DNA from: G963665185 sp963665185
Lineage (GTDB): Bacteria > Desulfobacterota > Desulfovibrionia > Desulfovibrionales > Desulfovibrionaceae
Direction of reading: 5' to 3'
Length of the DNA: 64,000 nucleotides
Assembly (NCBI GenBank): GCA_963665185.2
Contig: CAXXPO010000010.1
Span: forward strand, 1 to 64,000
Shown here one piece after another: positions 25,979 through 35,010 of this stretch; the stretch's first letter is position 1, and the number at the start of each line of letters is the position of its first letter. Made by a program: the position numbers and the translations under genes. The notes under the pieces are model-generated. The model saw only the letters and a program-made list of their open reading frames with translations. It was not told the DNA's origin and did no database searches.

Positions 25979-28282
25979 TTGAAAAAGTCGCAACTATTCA
26001 AAATACTGCTTCAAAACTTTTTCTGCTGTCACGCCCTGGATGTTCCCGGCATCCTGATGAGTCCGGCGCACAATGGCCTGTTCAGAGGGATACACTCTCT
26101 GGGAAGCTACAGAGAACTGTTCGACAGCGGCCTTCTGGGCGCATTCCGCACCACTGTTGATGGGCACATGCTCTGGGCGAACAACGCGCTGGCCAATATG
26201 TTCGGCTTTGCCAGCGTGGAGGAAATGCGCGCCGCAAACCCCGACACCGCAAAAATCCAGAGAGTATACCGCAACAGCTCCGACAGGAACGTTTTCAGGA
26301 ATAAAATGCTGCGGAACGGTATTCTTTTGGACTTTGAGACCCAGATGACACGAAAGGACGGCAGCCATCTCTGGGTCAGCATCACAGCGAGAGTGGTTCG
26401 GGACACGGATGGCACGATCCTCTATTTTGAAGGCTTCCTCTACAATATCTCACGCCGCAAACAAAACGAAAAGGTATCCAGCGCCCTGGTGCGCATATCC
26501 AACGCCGTCAGCGTGACCAACGACCTCAACGACCTCTTCCATACCATTCATGCTATCCTCAAGTACCTGATCAATGCGGACAATTTTGTAATCGGGCTGC
26601 TCGACGAAACAACGGACACGTTGCATGCATCCTATGTCGCCGACATGTACCCGGAGCAGTTCAAACATATATCAAACATCAGCGACCCGAAGACCATTTC
26701 CCTCTCCGGCCATGTCCTGCGTTCCGGCAAGCCGTTGTTACTCACCAGAACAAGCGAGGAGCAACTGGGAGGAACCGTGGGCATTTCCAGCAGGGTATGG
26801 TTGGGCGTACCGCTCATCATCCAGGGAAAGGCCATCGGAGTCATGGCCGTGCAGCATTACAGCGATCCCAAGTTCTACACTGAATCCCATGTGGGGATCA
26901 TGGTTTCTGTTTCGGAACAGGTCGCCCTGGCCATAGAACGGAAGCGCAACGAGGAACAGCTTGCCTACCAGGCCACCCACGACTTTCTGACCGACCTGCC
27001 CAACCGGCTGCTCTTTTCCCAGCGGCTGGAGATGGCGCTCTTGCGCAGCAAGCGGCTGAAAAATCAACATTTTTCAATGCTTTTGCTGGATCTGGACAGA
27101 TTCAAGCTGGTCAACGACAGCCTGGGGCATCTTGCCGGAGACGAATTGTTACGCCAGGCAAGCGCCAGACTTTCCGCCTCTCTGCGCGAGGTGGACACCA
27201 TTGCCAGGTTTGGAGGGGATGAGTTCGCCATTCTTCTGGAAGGCACAACCAATGCGCACGATACCCTGGAAGTCATCGAACGTTTGCAGGCATGCCTGAC
27301 CGAACCGTTCGACCTGTTCGGCCAGCAGGCGCACACCGCCGCCAGCATCGGCGTGGTCATGAACACCCATACCTACGACAAACCGGAAGACATCCTGCGC
27401 GACGCCGACCTGGCAATGTACAAGGCCAAGGAATGCTTCAAGACCAATTTCTATATTTTCGACTCCAGCCTGCATGAAAAAGCGATGCGGGCCATCACAA
27501 TTGAAAACGCAATGCGCAAGGGATTGCGGGAGGAAGAATTCCATCTGGTGTTCCAGCCTATCTTCGATCTGGACAAGACCACGCTTTCCGGGTTCGAAGC
27601 CCTGTTGCGATGGGACAGCCCCGAGTTGGGCTCCGTCTTTCCCGACAGTTTCATTCCCGTGGCCGAGGAATCGGGCCTCATCATCGAATTGGGCAACTGG
27701 GCGCTCCAGGCCGCCTGCCAGACCATGGCGTTCTGGATACGGGAATCTCCGGCCGCGCAAAACGTGTTCATGTCGGTCAACCTTTCCCCGCGCCAATTCA
27801 CCCAGCCCAACCTGGCGCAGATGGTACAGAACGCCCTGCTGCGGTCCGGACTGAAAGCGGGAAACCTCAAGCTGGAAATCACGGAATCCACCATCATGCA
27901 CGATGTGCTTTCCGCCAACGCCACCCTGACCATGCTCAATCACCTCGGCGTGAGTACGGGCATTGATGATTTCGGAACCGGGTACTCCTCGCTGTCGTAC
28001 TTGCAGCGGTATCCCGTGGAAACGCTCAAGATAGACCGCTCTTTCATCACGGAGCTGGACACCAAGCCCGAGAATCTGCGTCTGGTCAACTCCATCATCG
28101 CCCTGGCCCACAGCCTGAAAATGACTGTGGTGGCCGAAGGCGTGGAAACCCGAGACCAGGCAAAAATCCTCAGGGAACTCCACTGTGAGTTCGGCCAGGG
28201 ATTCTTTTTTTCAAAACCCGTTCTTCCGGAAACCGCGCTCAAGTTCATCTCCCTGGGAGCCGCCCCCATGGTTTCCGCCTGA
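25979..28282 (+). CDS. PAS-GAF-GGDEF-EAL cyclic-di-GMP protein
   Basis: A cytoplasmic sensor that may both make and break cyclic di-GMP. The 767 residues contain a PAS domain (about 40-160, ending in the PAC-like LYFEGFLYNISRRKQ), a GAF domain (about 170-320), a GGDEF domain (about 335-490) with intact RFGGDEF and an inhibitory RxxD (REVD) five residues before it, and an EAL domain (about 505-755). The EAL catalytic set is complete: EALLRW, NLSPRQF, EITES, DDFGTGYSS, LKIDRSF, AEGVET and GQGFFFSKP. The frame opens with TTG at 25979, 8 bases after AGGG; an ATG at 26057 is an alternative that would shorten the protein by 26 residues. Confidence 0.92.
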   Translation: MKKSQLFKILLQNFFCCHALDVPGILMSPAHNGLFRGIHSLGSYRELFDSGLLGAFRTTVDGHMLWANNALANMFGFASVEEMRAANPDTAKIQRVYRNSSDRNVFRNKMLRNGILLDFETQMTRKDGSHLWVSITARVVRDTDGTILYFEGFLYNISRRKQNEKVSSALVRISNAVSVTNDLNDLFHTIHAILKYLINADNFVIGLLDETTDTLHASYVADMYPEQFKHISNISDPKTISLSGHVLRSGKPLLLTRTSEEQLGGTVGISSRVWLGVPLIIQGKAIGVMAVQHYSDPKFYTESHVGIMVSVSEQVALAIERKRNEEQLAYQATHDFLTDLPNRLLFSQRLEMALLRSKRLKNQHFSMLLLDLDRFKLVNDSLGHLAGDELLRQASARLSASLREVDTIARFGGDEFAILLEGTTNAHDTLEVIERLQACLTEPFDLFGQQAHTAASIGVVMNTHTYDKPEDILRDADLAMYKAKECFKTNFYIFDSSLHEKAMRAITIENAMRKGLREEEFHLVFQPIFDLDKTTLSGFEALLRWDSPELGSVFPDSFIPVAEESGLIIELGNWALQAACQTMAFWIRESPAAQNVFMSVNLSPRQFTQPNLAQMVQNALLRSGLKAGNLKLEITESTIMHDVLSANATLTMLNHLGVSTGIDDFGTGYSSLSYLQRYPVETLKIDRSFITELDTKPENLRLVNSIIALAHSLKMTVVAEGVETRDQAKILRELHCEFGQGFFFSKPVLPETALKFISLGAAPMVSA

Positions 28283-28580
28283 CAGCCCGCTTCGTTTGTC
28301 CGCTCCCGGCCGCACAAAAAAAACGACTCCAGGTTCCATCGATACTACAAAACACTGAAATTCGATAGACCATACGAATTCCAGTGGACAATCCGCAACA
28401 TTTTCCTTAATTGCGAACAGAATGGAAAAGCGTCTTGAAACACGATGAAGGGCGCGCTCTGACGTGATTTCAGACGCACGGGCCAATCAGGTTCCAGGCG
28501 GCAGCAGTGCCCGGACCCGGCATTCTCCGTCAGGCTTGATGTTTTATTCTATGATTTACGTTTTTTGAGGAGTTCGGGCT

Positions 28581-28847
28581 ATGGCAAAGAACATCTATGT
28601 CGGCAACCTGCCCTGGAGCGCAACGGAAGAAGAACTGCGCGACACCTTTGGACAGTTCGGTGAAATCATCTCCGCCAAAGTGGTCTGCGACCGGGAAACA
28701 GGCCGCTCAAGAGGTTTCGGATTCGTGGAAATGGAAGACGCCGGGGCAGAGGACGCCATCACCGCGTTGGACGGCAGTCCCATGGGCGGACGAAACCTCA
28801 AGGTCAACGAGGCCAAACCGCGTCCGCAACGCGCCTCCCGCTGGTAA
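28581..28847 (+). CDS. RRM-type RNA-binding protein
   Basis: An 88-residue protein made of one RNA-recognition motif, as in bacterial glycine-rich RNA-binding proteins. RNP2 is IYVGNL (residues 5-10) and RNP1 is RGFGFVEM (about 46-53), both with the aromatic residues that stack on RNA. It has a short basic tail, PRPQRASRW. In other bacteria such proteins are often cold- or stress-induced and bind single-stranded RNA. GAGG lies upstream of the ATG. The GC-rich hairpin at 28876-28896 may end its transcript. Confidence 0.93.
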   Translation: MAKNIYVGNLPWSATEEELRDTFGQFGEIISAKVVCDRETGRSRGFGFVEMEDAGAEDAITALDGSPMGGRNLKVNEAKPRPQRASRW

Positions 28848-28875
28848 ACGGCAAAACGCCATCACCGGGAAAACA

Positions 28876-28896
28876 GGGGGGGAGGAGCCTCCCCCC
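28876..28896 (+). terminator. GC-rich hairpin after the RRM gene
   Basis: A run of G with AGG pairs with CCT and a run of C (about 9 bp, 2-4 nt loop), 29 bp after the stop. It has only a weak T tract, so it is a possible terminator or processing structure. Confidence 0.4.
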
Positions 28897-28955
28897 GGAC
28901 ATTTCCCCTTTCCTCCAATTGACGGCCCCCCGCAGGTATGCCAGGAGTCCCTGAT

Positions 28956-30713
28956 ATGCGAATCCTCCTGGCATATCCCTACTTTCTGTTCGACCGCTCC
29001 TGCGACGAGAACATCCGCGCCCTGCCCATGGGGCTGCATTATATCGGCGCGTCCCTCATGGAAGCGGGACACCAGGTCGAACTGGCCGACTGGCATGCCC
29101 TTTACAACGACCCGGCCCTCGTGGATCGGACCCTGGACCGGTTCCGGCCGGATATCATCGGCATGTCCATTTTCCATGCCAACCGCTGGGGCGGCATCGA
29201 CATCGCCGAATACATCAAGGAAAAAAAACCCGATCTTCCCATTCTCTTCGGAGGCATCGGAGCCACGTTTCTCGACCGCCTGCTTCTGGAACGCTTTGCC
29301 TGCATCGACGCCATCATCCGGGGGGAAGGCGAACGCACCTTTATTTCCGTGGTGCAGGCGCTGGAAACAAACGCGCTGCCGGATGCCGCCGAAGCCCTGA
29401 GCGCCATCCCCGGACTGTCCCTGCGCAGAAACAACGCCTATTTCGCCACGCCGGACGCGCAGTTGATCAAGGATCTGGACAGCCTTCCCATGCCGGCCCG
29501 CCATTTTACATTTTCCCATCTGGCGCTCACCAGGGGCTGCCCTGGAAAATGCGCCTTTTGCGGCTCGCCGCGCTTCTGGGGGCCCAAGGTCCGCTTCCAT
29601 TCACCCGAATACTTCGTCGGCCAGATGCAATTGCTGCACGAAAAGGGCGTGCGCCACTTTTTCGTTTCCGACGACACCTTCACCCTGCACAAGGACAAAG
29701 TGCTGGACGTCTGCCAGCGCATCCGCGACAGCCGCATGGACATCACCTGGCAGGCCATCTCCCGCGTGGACCGGCTTGACGACGAAACCGCCGCGGCCAT
29801 GCGCTCCGCCGGCTGTACCCAGATAAGCTTTGGCGTGGAAAGCGGATCACCCTCGGTGCGCGAACGCATGAACAAACACTTTTCCAACGACAAGGTACGC
29901 CAGGCCTTTGCCGCCTGCCTGGGCAACGCGATTATGCCCCGAGCCTACTTCATCTACGGGAACCCGGATGAGAACGACGCCACCGTGGAGGAAAGCGCCG
30001 CGCTGATCCGCGACCTGCGTCCGCTCATCACCCTGTTCCATGTGTTGTCGGTGTTTCCCGGCACAAGCCTCTGGGACGAGTGCAAAAAACGGTTCGGCCT
30101 CACCGAGGAAATCTGGCTGGAACGCAACGAGGACCTTCTCTACTTTGAATGTGACCCGGACATGGCCCCGGAACAGGTCACAGCCTGGGGCGCACGGCTC
30201 AAGGACACGTTCTATTCCGCCCTGCCCAGCACTGTGCGGCAACTGGAGACGCTGACGACCGGCCAGCCTTCCGAACTTTTCAGCGACTTCTGCACCCGTT
30301 TGGCAATGACCTTCGATTGCGGGGAATACGCCTCGGATGACCGCGTGACCGACGCTCCCGCCTTGGCCGAGCATCTCTTCCGCAAGGCCCTGAAACATGC
30401 GGATCCCCCCCAAGCCATTAACGGATTGGGCCGCCTGCTGGGAAAATCAGGCCGTTTCCGTGAAGCCCTGGAACTGCTCTCCCACGGACTCTCCCGCCAC
30501 CCGGACAATCTGGAGCTGGGCCTTTCCCTTGCCGCCGGCCTGCTGAGCTGCAACGCCCCGGACCAGGCCCGTTTGGTTCTGGACGGATTTCGCGACCACC
30601 CGGACTCCTGGCCCTGGCTGGTGCAATGCTGCGCCATGCAGGGCGACGCCGCAGGCCATGCCCTGTATGCGCAACGCATACAGGACGCTCCCGCATCGGC
30701 ATCCCCACGATAA
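28956..30713 (+). CDS. B12-binding-domain radical SAM protein with C-terminal TPR-like region
   Basis: Predicted cytoplasmic iron-sulfur enzyme of the cobalamin-dependent radical SAM group (as in methyltransferases and ring-forming enzymes). The 585 residues contain a B12-binding-like Rossmann domain (about 1-140; ILLAYPYF, LPMGLHYIGASLMEAGH, RPDIIGMSIF), a radical SAM barrel (about 180-400) with the cluster motif TRGCPGKCAFCGSP and a later SFGVESGS, and a C-terminal helical region with TPR-like repeats (LGRLLGKSGRFREALELLSHG). The substrate is unknown. The start at 28956 follows AGGAG. It stands alone between the RRM gene and a repeat, with no biosynthetic partner to hint at the product. Confidence 0.87.
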   Translation: MRILLAYPYFLFDRSCDENIRALPMGLHYIGASLMEAGHQVELADWHALYNDPALVDRTLDRFRPDIIGMSIFHANRWGGIDIAEYIKEKKPDLPILFGGIGATFLDRLLLERFACIDAIIRGEGERTFISVVQALETNALPDAAEALSAIPGLSLRRNNAYFATPDAQLIKDLDSLPMPARHFTFSHLALTRGCPGKCAFCGSPRFWGPKVRFHSPEYFVGQMQLLHEKGVRHFFVSDDTFTLHKDKVLDVCQRIRDSRMDITWQAISRVDRLDDETAAAMRSAGCTQISFGVESGSPSVRERMNKHFSNDKVRQAFAACLGNAIMPRAYFIYGNPDENDATVEESAALIRDLRPLITLFHVLSVFPGTSLWDECKKRFGLTEEIWLERNEDLLYFECDPDMAPEQVTAWGARLKDTFYSALPSTVRQLETLTTGQPSELFSDFCTRLAMTFDCGEYASDDRVTDAPALAEHLFRKALKHADPPQAINGLGRLLGKSGRFREALELLSHGLSRHPDNLELGLSLAAGLLSCNAPDQARLVLDGFRDHPDSWPWLVQCCAMQGDAAGHALYAQRIQDAPASASPR

Positions 30714-31030
30714 GGCGTTATCCAACAGAACTTGAATATATGCTGTCTGACAGGCTGTTGGAAGCGGCTTGTGGGAAGGCGCATGGCGGGCTTGTCCCGC
30801 CTCAGGCTGCTGACAAAGGCACGATAGCGTCGTTGCCGCAGAAATCTCAAATCCTCGCGTATCAGTAAATACGCGTCGGCCTTGAGATTTCCTTGCGCCT
30901 TGCTCTCGCCCCTTTTTGAGCAGCCTGGCAGATTGGACTTTGTAATCACTCTGTGGCGGGCTTGTCCCGCCTGTTCCCCGCGCCGTCTTTCCGGACAAAC
31001 CCTGCGTATGCGGATTGAGCGGAAGCGCCG
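30714..31030. other. 317-bp intergenic region filled by a repeat with flanking hairpins
   Basis: No gene. It contains the second copy of the dispersed repeat, bracketed by two 19-bp direct repeats that are each hairpins. A strong terminator for the radical SAM gene was not seen apart from these hairpins. Confidence 0.5.
30784..30972 (-). repeat. Dispersed intergenic repeat, copy 2, between 19-bp hairpin direct repeats
   Basis: The core (30803-30947) matches the repeat at 20254-20397 in reverse orientation. Its inner stem CGCGTA/TACGCG (30856-30861, 30870-30875) is identical; its outer stem AAATCTCAA/TTGAGATTT (30842-30850, 30882-30890) differs from copy 1 but still pairs. Direct repeats TGGCGGGCTTGTCCCGCCT at 30784-30802 and 30954-30972 flank it; each folds as GGCGGG-CTTGT-CCCGCC. 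The flanks could be a duplicated hairpin or separate small elements. Confidence 0.72.
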
Positions 31031-32494
31031 TCAACACGGTATGGACACGAAAAAGGCCGCGCCCTGCCCCGGCACACTCTCCACCCAGACCTCGCCGTTA
31101 TGGGCCATGACGATATCGTGCACAATGGCCAGCCCGAGCCCGGTGCTTTTTTCCCCGGCAGTCGGCTTGGCGCTCAACCGCTGAAACGGTTTGAAAAGCT
31201 TGTCGGTTTCGCCGGGAGAAATGCCGGGGCCTTTATCCCGCACACAGACAACTGCTTTTGCACTTTCCATAGCCAGGGAAACCATGATCCTGCTGCCCGG
31301 TGGGGAATACTTGACCGCATTGCTGAGCAGATTGGAGATGACCTGGGCCAGACGGTTGCCGTCTCCCACACAGTACAATTGTCCCGGAGAAAAAAACTCC
31401 ATGCGGATGTCCTTGGCCTCGGCCATGACCCGGTGCAACCCGATCTGTTGTTCAAGCACGGCGGTCAGGTCCAGCCTGGCAAGTTCAAGATCCACCTTGC
31501 CCGACTCCAGGGCGGAGACATCCAGCAGATCGTTGACCAAATCCAGCATATGGCTGCTTGTCTTGTGGATGGCTCCCAGAAAATTCTTCTGCTCGGCATT
31601 GACATCCCCCACCATGCCCTGCTGCAGCAACTGGCTGTACCCCTTGATGCTGCCTATGGGATTGCGCAGATCGTGCGCCGCCATACCCATGAAACGATTC
31701 TTCAATTCGTTCAGGTCGCGCAGTTCGCGGACCCTCTCCAGTGTTTCCAGATTCTGCCGGGTCCGCCAGTACAGTTCCTCGTATTCGAACGTCTTGGGCA
31801 GAAAATCATGCGCCCCGCTCTTGATGAACCGGATCGACGTGCCCCCTTCGGTGGAGGAAAGGCCGATGACCGCCTTTTCCCCCCAGGCGTATTTGTCGCG
31901 AATACGGGAGGCCAGGGTGGCCCCGTCCATGCCGCCCATCTCGAAATCCGTGAAGATCAGACAGATATCCGGCTCCTCCTCGAGCACTATGAGCGCATCC
32001 TCTCCGGACGCGGCTTCAAAGACCGTCAGCATCTGACGCATAAGCAATCTGCGCAGATACCTTCGAAACTGGGCCGAGTCATCCACCACCAAGACCTTCA
32101 GTTCCGTATTGCGCCGCAACCGTTCGATCATGGCTGCCAGGGCCATCACGGTGTTGCCGCTTTTGATCACGTAATCGATGATCCCCTTGGCCAGAATACG
32201 TTTGCGCACATCCGGTTCAAAGTTGGAGGTGTACACAATGGCCGGAACCCCTCTGGACATGACGGCGTCCACTATTTCCTCTCCGGCCGCATCCGGAAGA
32301 TGAAGGTCGAGCACGGCCAGGAAATATTCATTGCCCGTCTCCAGCATCTGCATCGTCTGGGCCAGGGTGAACGCATTGTCCGCGACAAACCCTTCCACCG
32401 ACTCCAGGCTGACCTTGAGCAGTCTGGCTACGGACTGACTGTCCTCCACAATCAGGATACGTAGTTTCCGGTCGGGTGTTTCCGAACCCTTCAT
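31031..32494 (-). CDS. Hybrid sensor kinase: two N-terminal receiver domains then histidine kinase
   Basis: A 487-residue soluble signalling protein with no membrane helix. Two receivers come first: REC1 (about 10-125; LIVEDSQ and phospho-Asp in VLDLHLPDAAG) and REC2 (about 130-250; VVDDSAQ and phospho-Asp in IFTDFEMGGMDG). Then a coiled linker, HisKA with phospho-accepting His in MAAHDLRNPIGS (about 295), and the ATPase domain with NLLSNAVKYSPP, DKGPGIS and GLGLAIVHD. The order REC-REC-kinase, the reverse of usual hybrid kinases, suggests the kinase is controlled by phosphate from other kinases. The start at 32494 has GGGAGA upstream. It has no adjacent partner. Confidence 0.93.
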   Translation of the reverse strand: MKGSETPDRKLRILIVEDSQSVARLLKVSLESVEGFVADNAFTLAQTMQMLETGNEYFLAVLDLHLPDAAGEEIVDAVMSRGVPAIVYTSNFEPDVRKRILAKGIIDYVIKSGNTVMALAAMIERLRRNTELKVLVVDDSAQFRRYLRRLLMRQMLTVFEAASGEDALIVLEEEPDICLIFTDFEMGGMDGATLASRIRDKYAWGEKAVIGLSSTEGGTSIRFIKSGAHDFLPKTFEYEELYWRTRQNLETLERVRELRDLNELKNRFMGMAAHDLRNPIGSIKGYSQLLQQGMVGDVNAEQKNFLGAIHKTSSHMLDLVNDLLDVSALESGKVDLELARLDLTAVLEQQIGLHRVMAEAKDIRMEFFSPGQLYCVGDGNRLAQVISNLLSNAVKYSPPGSRIMVSLAMESAKAVVCVRDKGPGISPGETDKLFKPFQRLSAKPTAGEKSTGLGLAIVHDIVMAHNGEVWVESVPGQGAAFFVSIPC

Positions 32495-32614
32495 AATTCT
32501 CCCTCGTGCGCGGTTGCCTGATAGTCGCCCATGTATTGCGCCGACAATGCGACATTCATCTTTCCGGGCAATATTACCCCGTTGAGGCAATACAATATTA
32601 TTTTTTCCCGCGAC

Positions 32615-32643
32615 TTGCCAGGATCATGCCCCTTCCATAATAT
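32615..32643 (+). promoter_or_regulatory. Sigma-70 promoter for the DUF255 gene
   Basis: TTGCCA (32615-32620), a 17-bp spacer, TAATAT (32638-32643). It is 33 bp upstream of the start codon and close to consensus. Confidence 0.7.
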
Positions 32644-32675
32644 AAAATAATTCCGACAACGAAGGAGCCACAACC

Positions 32676-34760
32676 ATGTCCTCCATGCAGAATCTCCTGG
32701 CAGGGGAACAAAGCCCCTACCTTCTTCAGCACGCCGACAACCCCGTGCACTGGCAGCCATGGGGGGAAAAGGCCTTTGCCCTGAGCCGCAGGCTGGGCAA
32801 ACCCATATTCCTGTCCATCGGCTATTCCACCTGCCACTGGTGCCATGTGATGCAGCGGGAATCGTTCAGCGACCCGGAAGTGGCCAGGGAACTCAACGAG
32901 GCGTTCGTCTGCATCAAGGTGGACCGGGAGGAACGACCGGATGTGGACGCAGTGTACATCGACGCCTGCCAGATGATGACCGGTTCGGCCGGCTGGCCCC
33001 TTACCGTCATACTCACACCCGACAAAAAACCGTTTTTCGCAGGCACGTACTTTCCCAAGGAAAGCGTTCCCGGCCGTGTCGGTCTTCTGGAGCTCACGCG
33101 CAGTGTCGCCACCCTGTGGCACGAAGACAAAGGCGAGGCGGAAAAAGCCGCATCCCGCATTCATGAAAGCCTGCTCCGGCTGGAACGCCGGAAAAGCGGC
33201 GGCACGCTGGGAGATCAGGCGCTTTTCAAGGCGGCTGACGAACTCAAGGCCGCCTTTGACGCGGACAACGGCGGTTTTTCCAAGGCGCCCAAATTTCCCA
33301 CCCCTCACAACCTGCTCTTCCTGATGCGTTTTGCCAAACGCAACCGGGACGCCCAATGCATGGACATGGTCCTGCGCACGCTGGACGCTATGCGCCGGGG
33401 CGGCATATGGGACCACGTGGGATTCGGTTTTCACCGTTACGCCACGGACGAAGGCTGGCGCCTGCCCCACTTCGAAAAAATGCTCCACGACCAGGCCATG
33501 CTCATGATGGCCTATACCGAAGCCCACCAGCTCACAGGTCGCACCCGCTACCGGAACACGGTCAAGCGTATCGGCGAATACTGCATCCGGGACATGCGCC
33601 ATCTGGACGGCGCGTTCTACAGCGCGGAAGACGCCGATACCGAAGGTGTGGAAGGACTCTATTACCAATGGACAACGGACGAACTGGCCACGGTTCTGGG
33701 CAACGACCTGGAACTGTTCAGAAAGGTCTACCCCGTTGCCACGCACGGAAACTTCCTGGACGAATCCACCATGTCCCGGAACGGACGCAACATTCTGTAC
33801 CGTACCGAACCGCTGGGCGACGTCGCCGCTAGGCTGGGTCAGGACACGGACATCCTGCGCGCCAGGCTGGACTCCATGCGCCGCATTCTGCACGCCTCGC
33901 GCACGGGCAGGCCGCGCCCTTTCCGCGACAAGAAAATTCTGGCTGACTGGAACGGTCTTATGATCGCCGCCCTGTCCATGGCCGCCCGGACAGTCCACCC
34001 CTGCTGGCAGGCTACGGCCGCGCGCGCCGCGGATTTCATCATGGAGAACATGGTGCATCAGGGACGGCTCAAACACCTCTGGCACGACGGAAAATCCGGC
34101 GTGGACGGCATGCTGCACGACTACGCATGCATGGCCTGGGGACTGGTGGAATTATACTCCACAGGGTTTGACGCAAATTATCTGGACAAGGCGGTCCAAC
34201 TGGCCCGCACCATGATCGACCTGATGTACGACGACCTCAACGGCGGATTCTACGCCACGCCGGAAACCACGGAATCCATTCCTGTGCGGCAGAAGGACTT
34301 TCGGGACGGCGCACTGCCTTCAGGCAATGCCGTGGCGCTGCTGGTACTCAAGAAGCTGTCCATCCTGACAGGCGACACCGGCTTTGCACGCTGCGCCCAA
34401 GAAATAGAGCAGGCCTTCAGCCTGGAGGTCATGCAGCGCCCTTCCGCCTTTGCCGGGCTTCTCACGGGCGTGGACTTCGCCCTGAACGGCGGCACGCAGG
34501 TCGTCATCGTGGGGGACCGCCACCGCCCCGACGCATCCATGCTGTTCCAGGCCGCGCAAAGCGAGTTCGACCCCAACCTGACCCTGGTCTACATTCCCGA
34601 AGACGGACCGCCCGACCTGCTTGCCCCGTACGCCCAGGGAAAAATCCCCGTGGGCGGCAAGGCCACCGCCTATGTGTGCCGGCATTCCACCTGCAAACCG
34701 CCGGTGACCGATCCGGGAGAGCTGCTCAGCCTTTTGGAACCGACCTTTGAACGCACATAA
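32676..34760 (+). CDS. DUF255 / thioredoxin-fold protein (YyaL, SPATA20 family)
   Basis: A large conserved soluble protein of unknown exact role. Residues 1-170 form a thioredoxin-like DUF255 domain with the family signature NLLAGEQSPYLLQHADNPVH and the active-site-like STCHWCHVM; the rest (about 200-690) is an alpha/alpha-barrel related to N-acylglucosamine 2-epimerases and glucosidases (GGIWDHVGFGFHRYATDEGW, HFEKMLHDQAML, YSAEDADTEG). The length of 694 is normal. Some relatives are reported only as redox-linked or spermatogenesis-associated proteins; no reaction is agreed. AAGGAG precedes the ATG and a strong promoter lies just upstream; the gene is a single unit. Confidence 0.92.
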   Translation: MSSMQNLLAGEQSPYLLQHADNPVHWQPWGEKAFALSRRLGKPIFLSIGYSTCHWCHVMQRESFSDPEVARELNEAFVCIKVDREERPDVDAVYIDACQMMTGSAGWPLTVILTPDKKPFFAGTYFPKESVPGRVGLLELTRSVATLWHEDKGEAEKAASRIHESLLRLERRKSGGTLGDQALFKAADELKAAFDADNGGFSKAPKFPTPHNLLFLMRFAKRNRDAQCMDMVLRTLDAMRRGGIWDHVGFGFHRYATDEGWRLPHFEKMLHDQAMLMMAYTEAHQLTGRTRYRNTVKRIGEYCIRDMRHLDGAFYSAEDADTEGVEGLYYQWTTDELATVLGNDLELFRKVYPVATHGNFLDESTMSRNGRNILYRTEPLGDVAARLGQDTDILRARLDSMRRILHASRTGRPRPFRDKKILADWNGLMIAALSMAARTVHPCWQATAARAADFIMENMVHQGRLKHLWHDGKSGVDGMLHDYACMAWGLVELYSTGFDANYLDKAVQLARTMIDLMYDDLNGGFYATPETTESIPVRQKDFRDGALPSGNAVALLVLKKLSILTGDTGFARCAQEIEQAFSLEVMQRPSAFAGLLTGVDFALNGGTQVVIVGDRHRPDASMLFQAAQSEFDPNLTLVYIPEDGPPDLLAPYAQGKIPVGGKATAYVCRHSTCKPPVTDPGELLSLLEPTFERT

Positions 34761-34782
34761 ACGTTGCAAGTGCATTTTTTCC

Positions 34783-34811
34783 TTGACCAGGACGGATAGC
34801 TCGGTTATACG
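34783..34811 (+). promoter_or_regulatory. Promoter of the tRNA-His gene
   Basis: TTGACC (34783-34788), a 17-bp spacer, TATACG (34806-34811), 12 bp upstream of the mature tRNA 5' end. Confidence 0.75.
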
Positions 34812-34823
34812 CCTTCCTCTTAT

Positions 34824-34900
34824 GGCGAACGTAGCTCAGTAGGTAGAGCACACGGTTGTGGCCCGTGTGGTCGTGGGTTCAAGTCCCATCGTTCGCCCCA
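34824..34900 (+). tRNA. tRNA-His (GTG anticodon)
   Basis: A full cloverleaf of 77 nt with encoded CCA (34898-34900). The acceptor GCGAACG (34825-34831) pairs with CGTTCGC (34890-34896). The extra G at -1 (34824) faces C73 (34897), the hallmark of histidine tRNA and the signal read by HisRS. D arm GCTC/GAGC, anticodon stem CACGG/CCGTG, anticodon GTG at 34858-34860, and T loop TTCAAGT. It has its own promoter upstream and a strong terminator downstream. Confidence 0.97.
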
Positions 34901-34910
34901 TCCGCATATG

Positions 34911-34943
34911 AAAAGGCTTGATGATTCGATCATCAAGCCTTTT
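34911..34943 (+). terminator. Rho-independent terminator after tRNA-His
   Basis: A 14-bp perfect stem (34911-34924 with 34930-34943), 5-nt loop and a run of T continuing to 34945. It is also past the stop of selB on the minus strand, with an A run on the other side, so it can serve both directions. Confidence 0.92.
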
Positions 34944-35010
34944 TTCGTGTCAGGGTGCCTGCTTCAACCAGCCCCCGACATGTATCCATGCACCAGGGCG
35001 CCCCCTCCCG

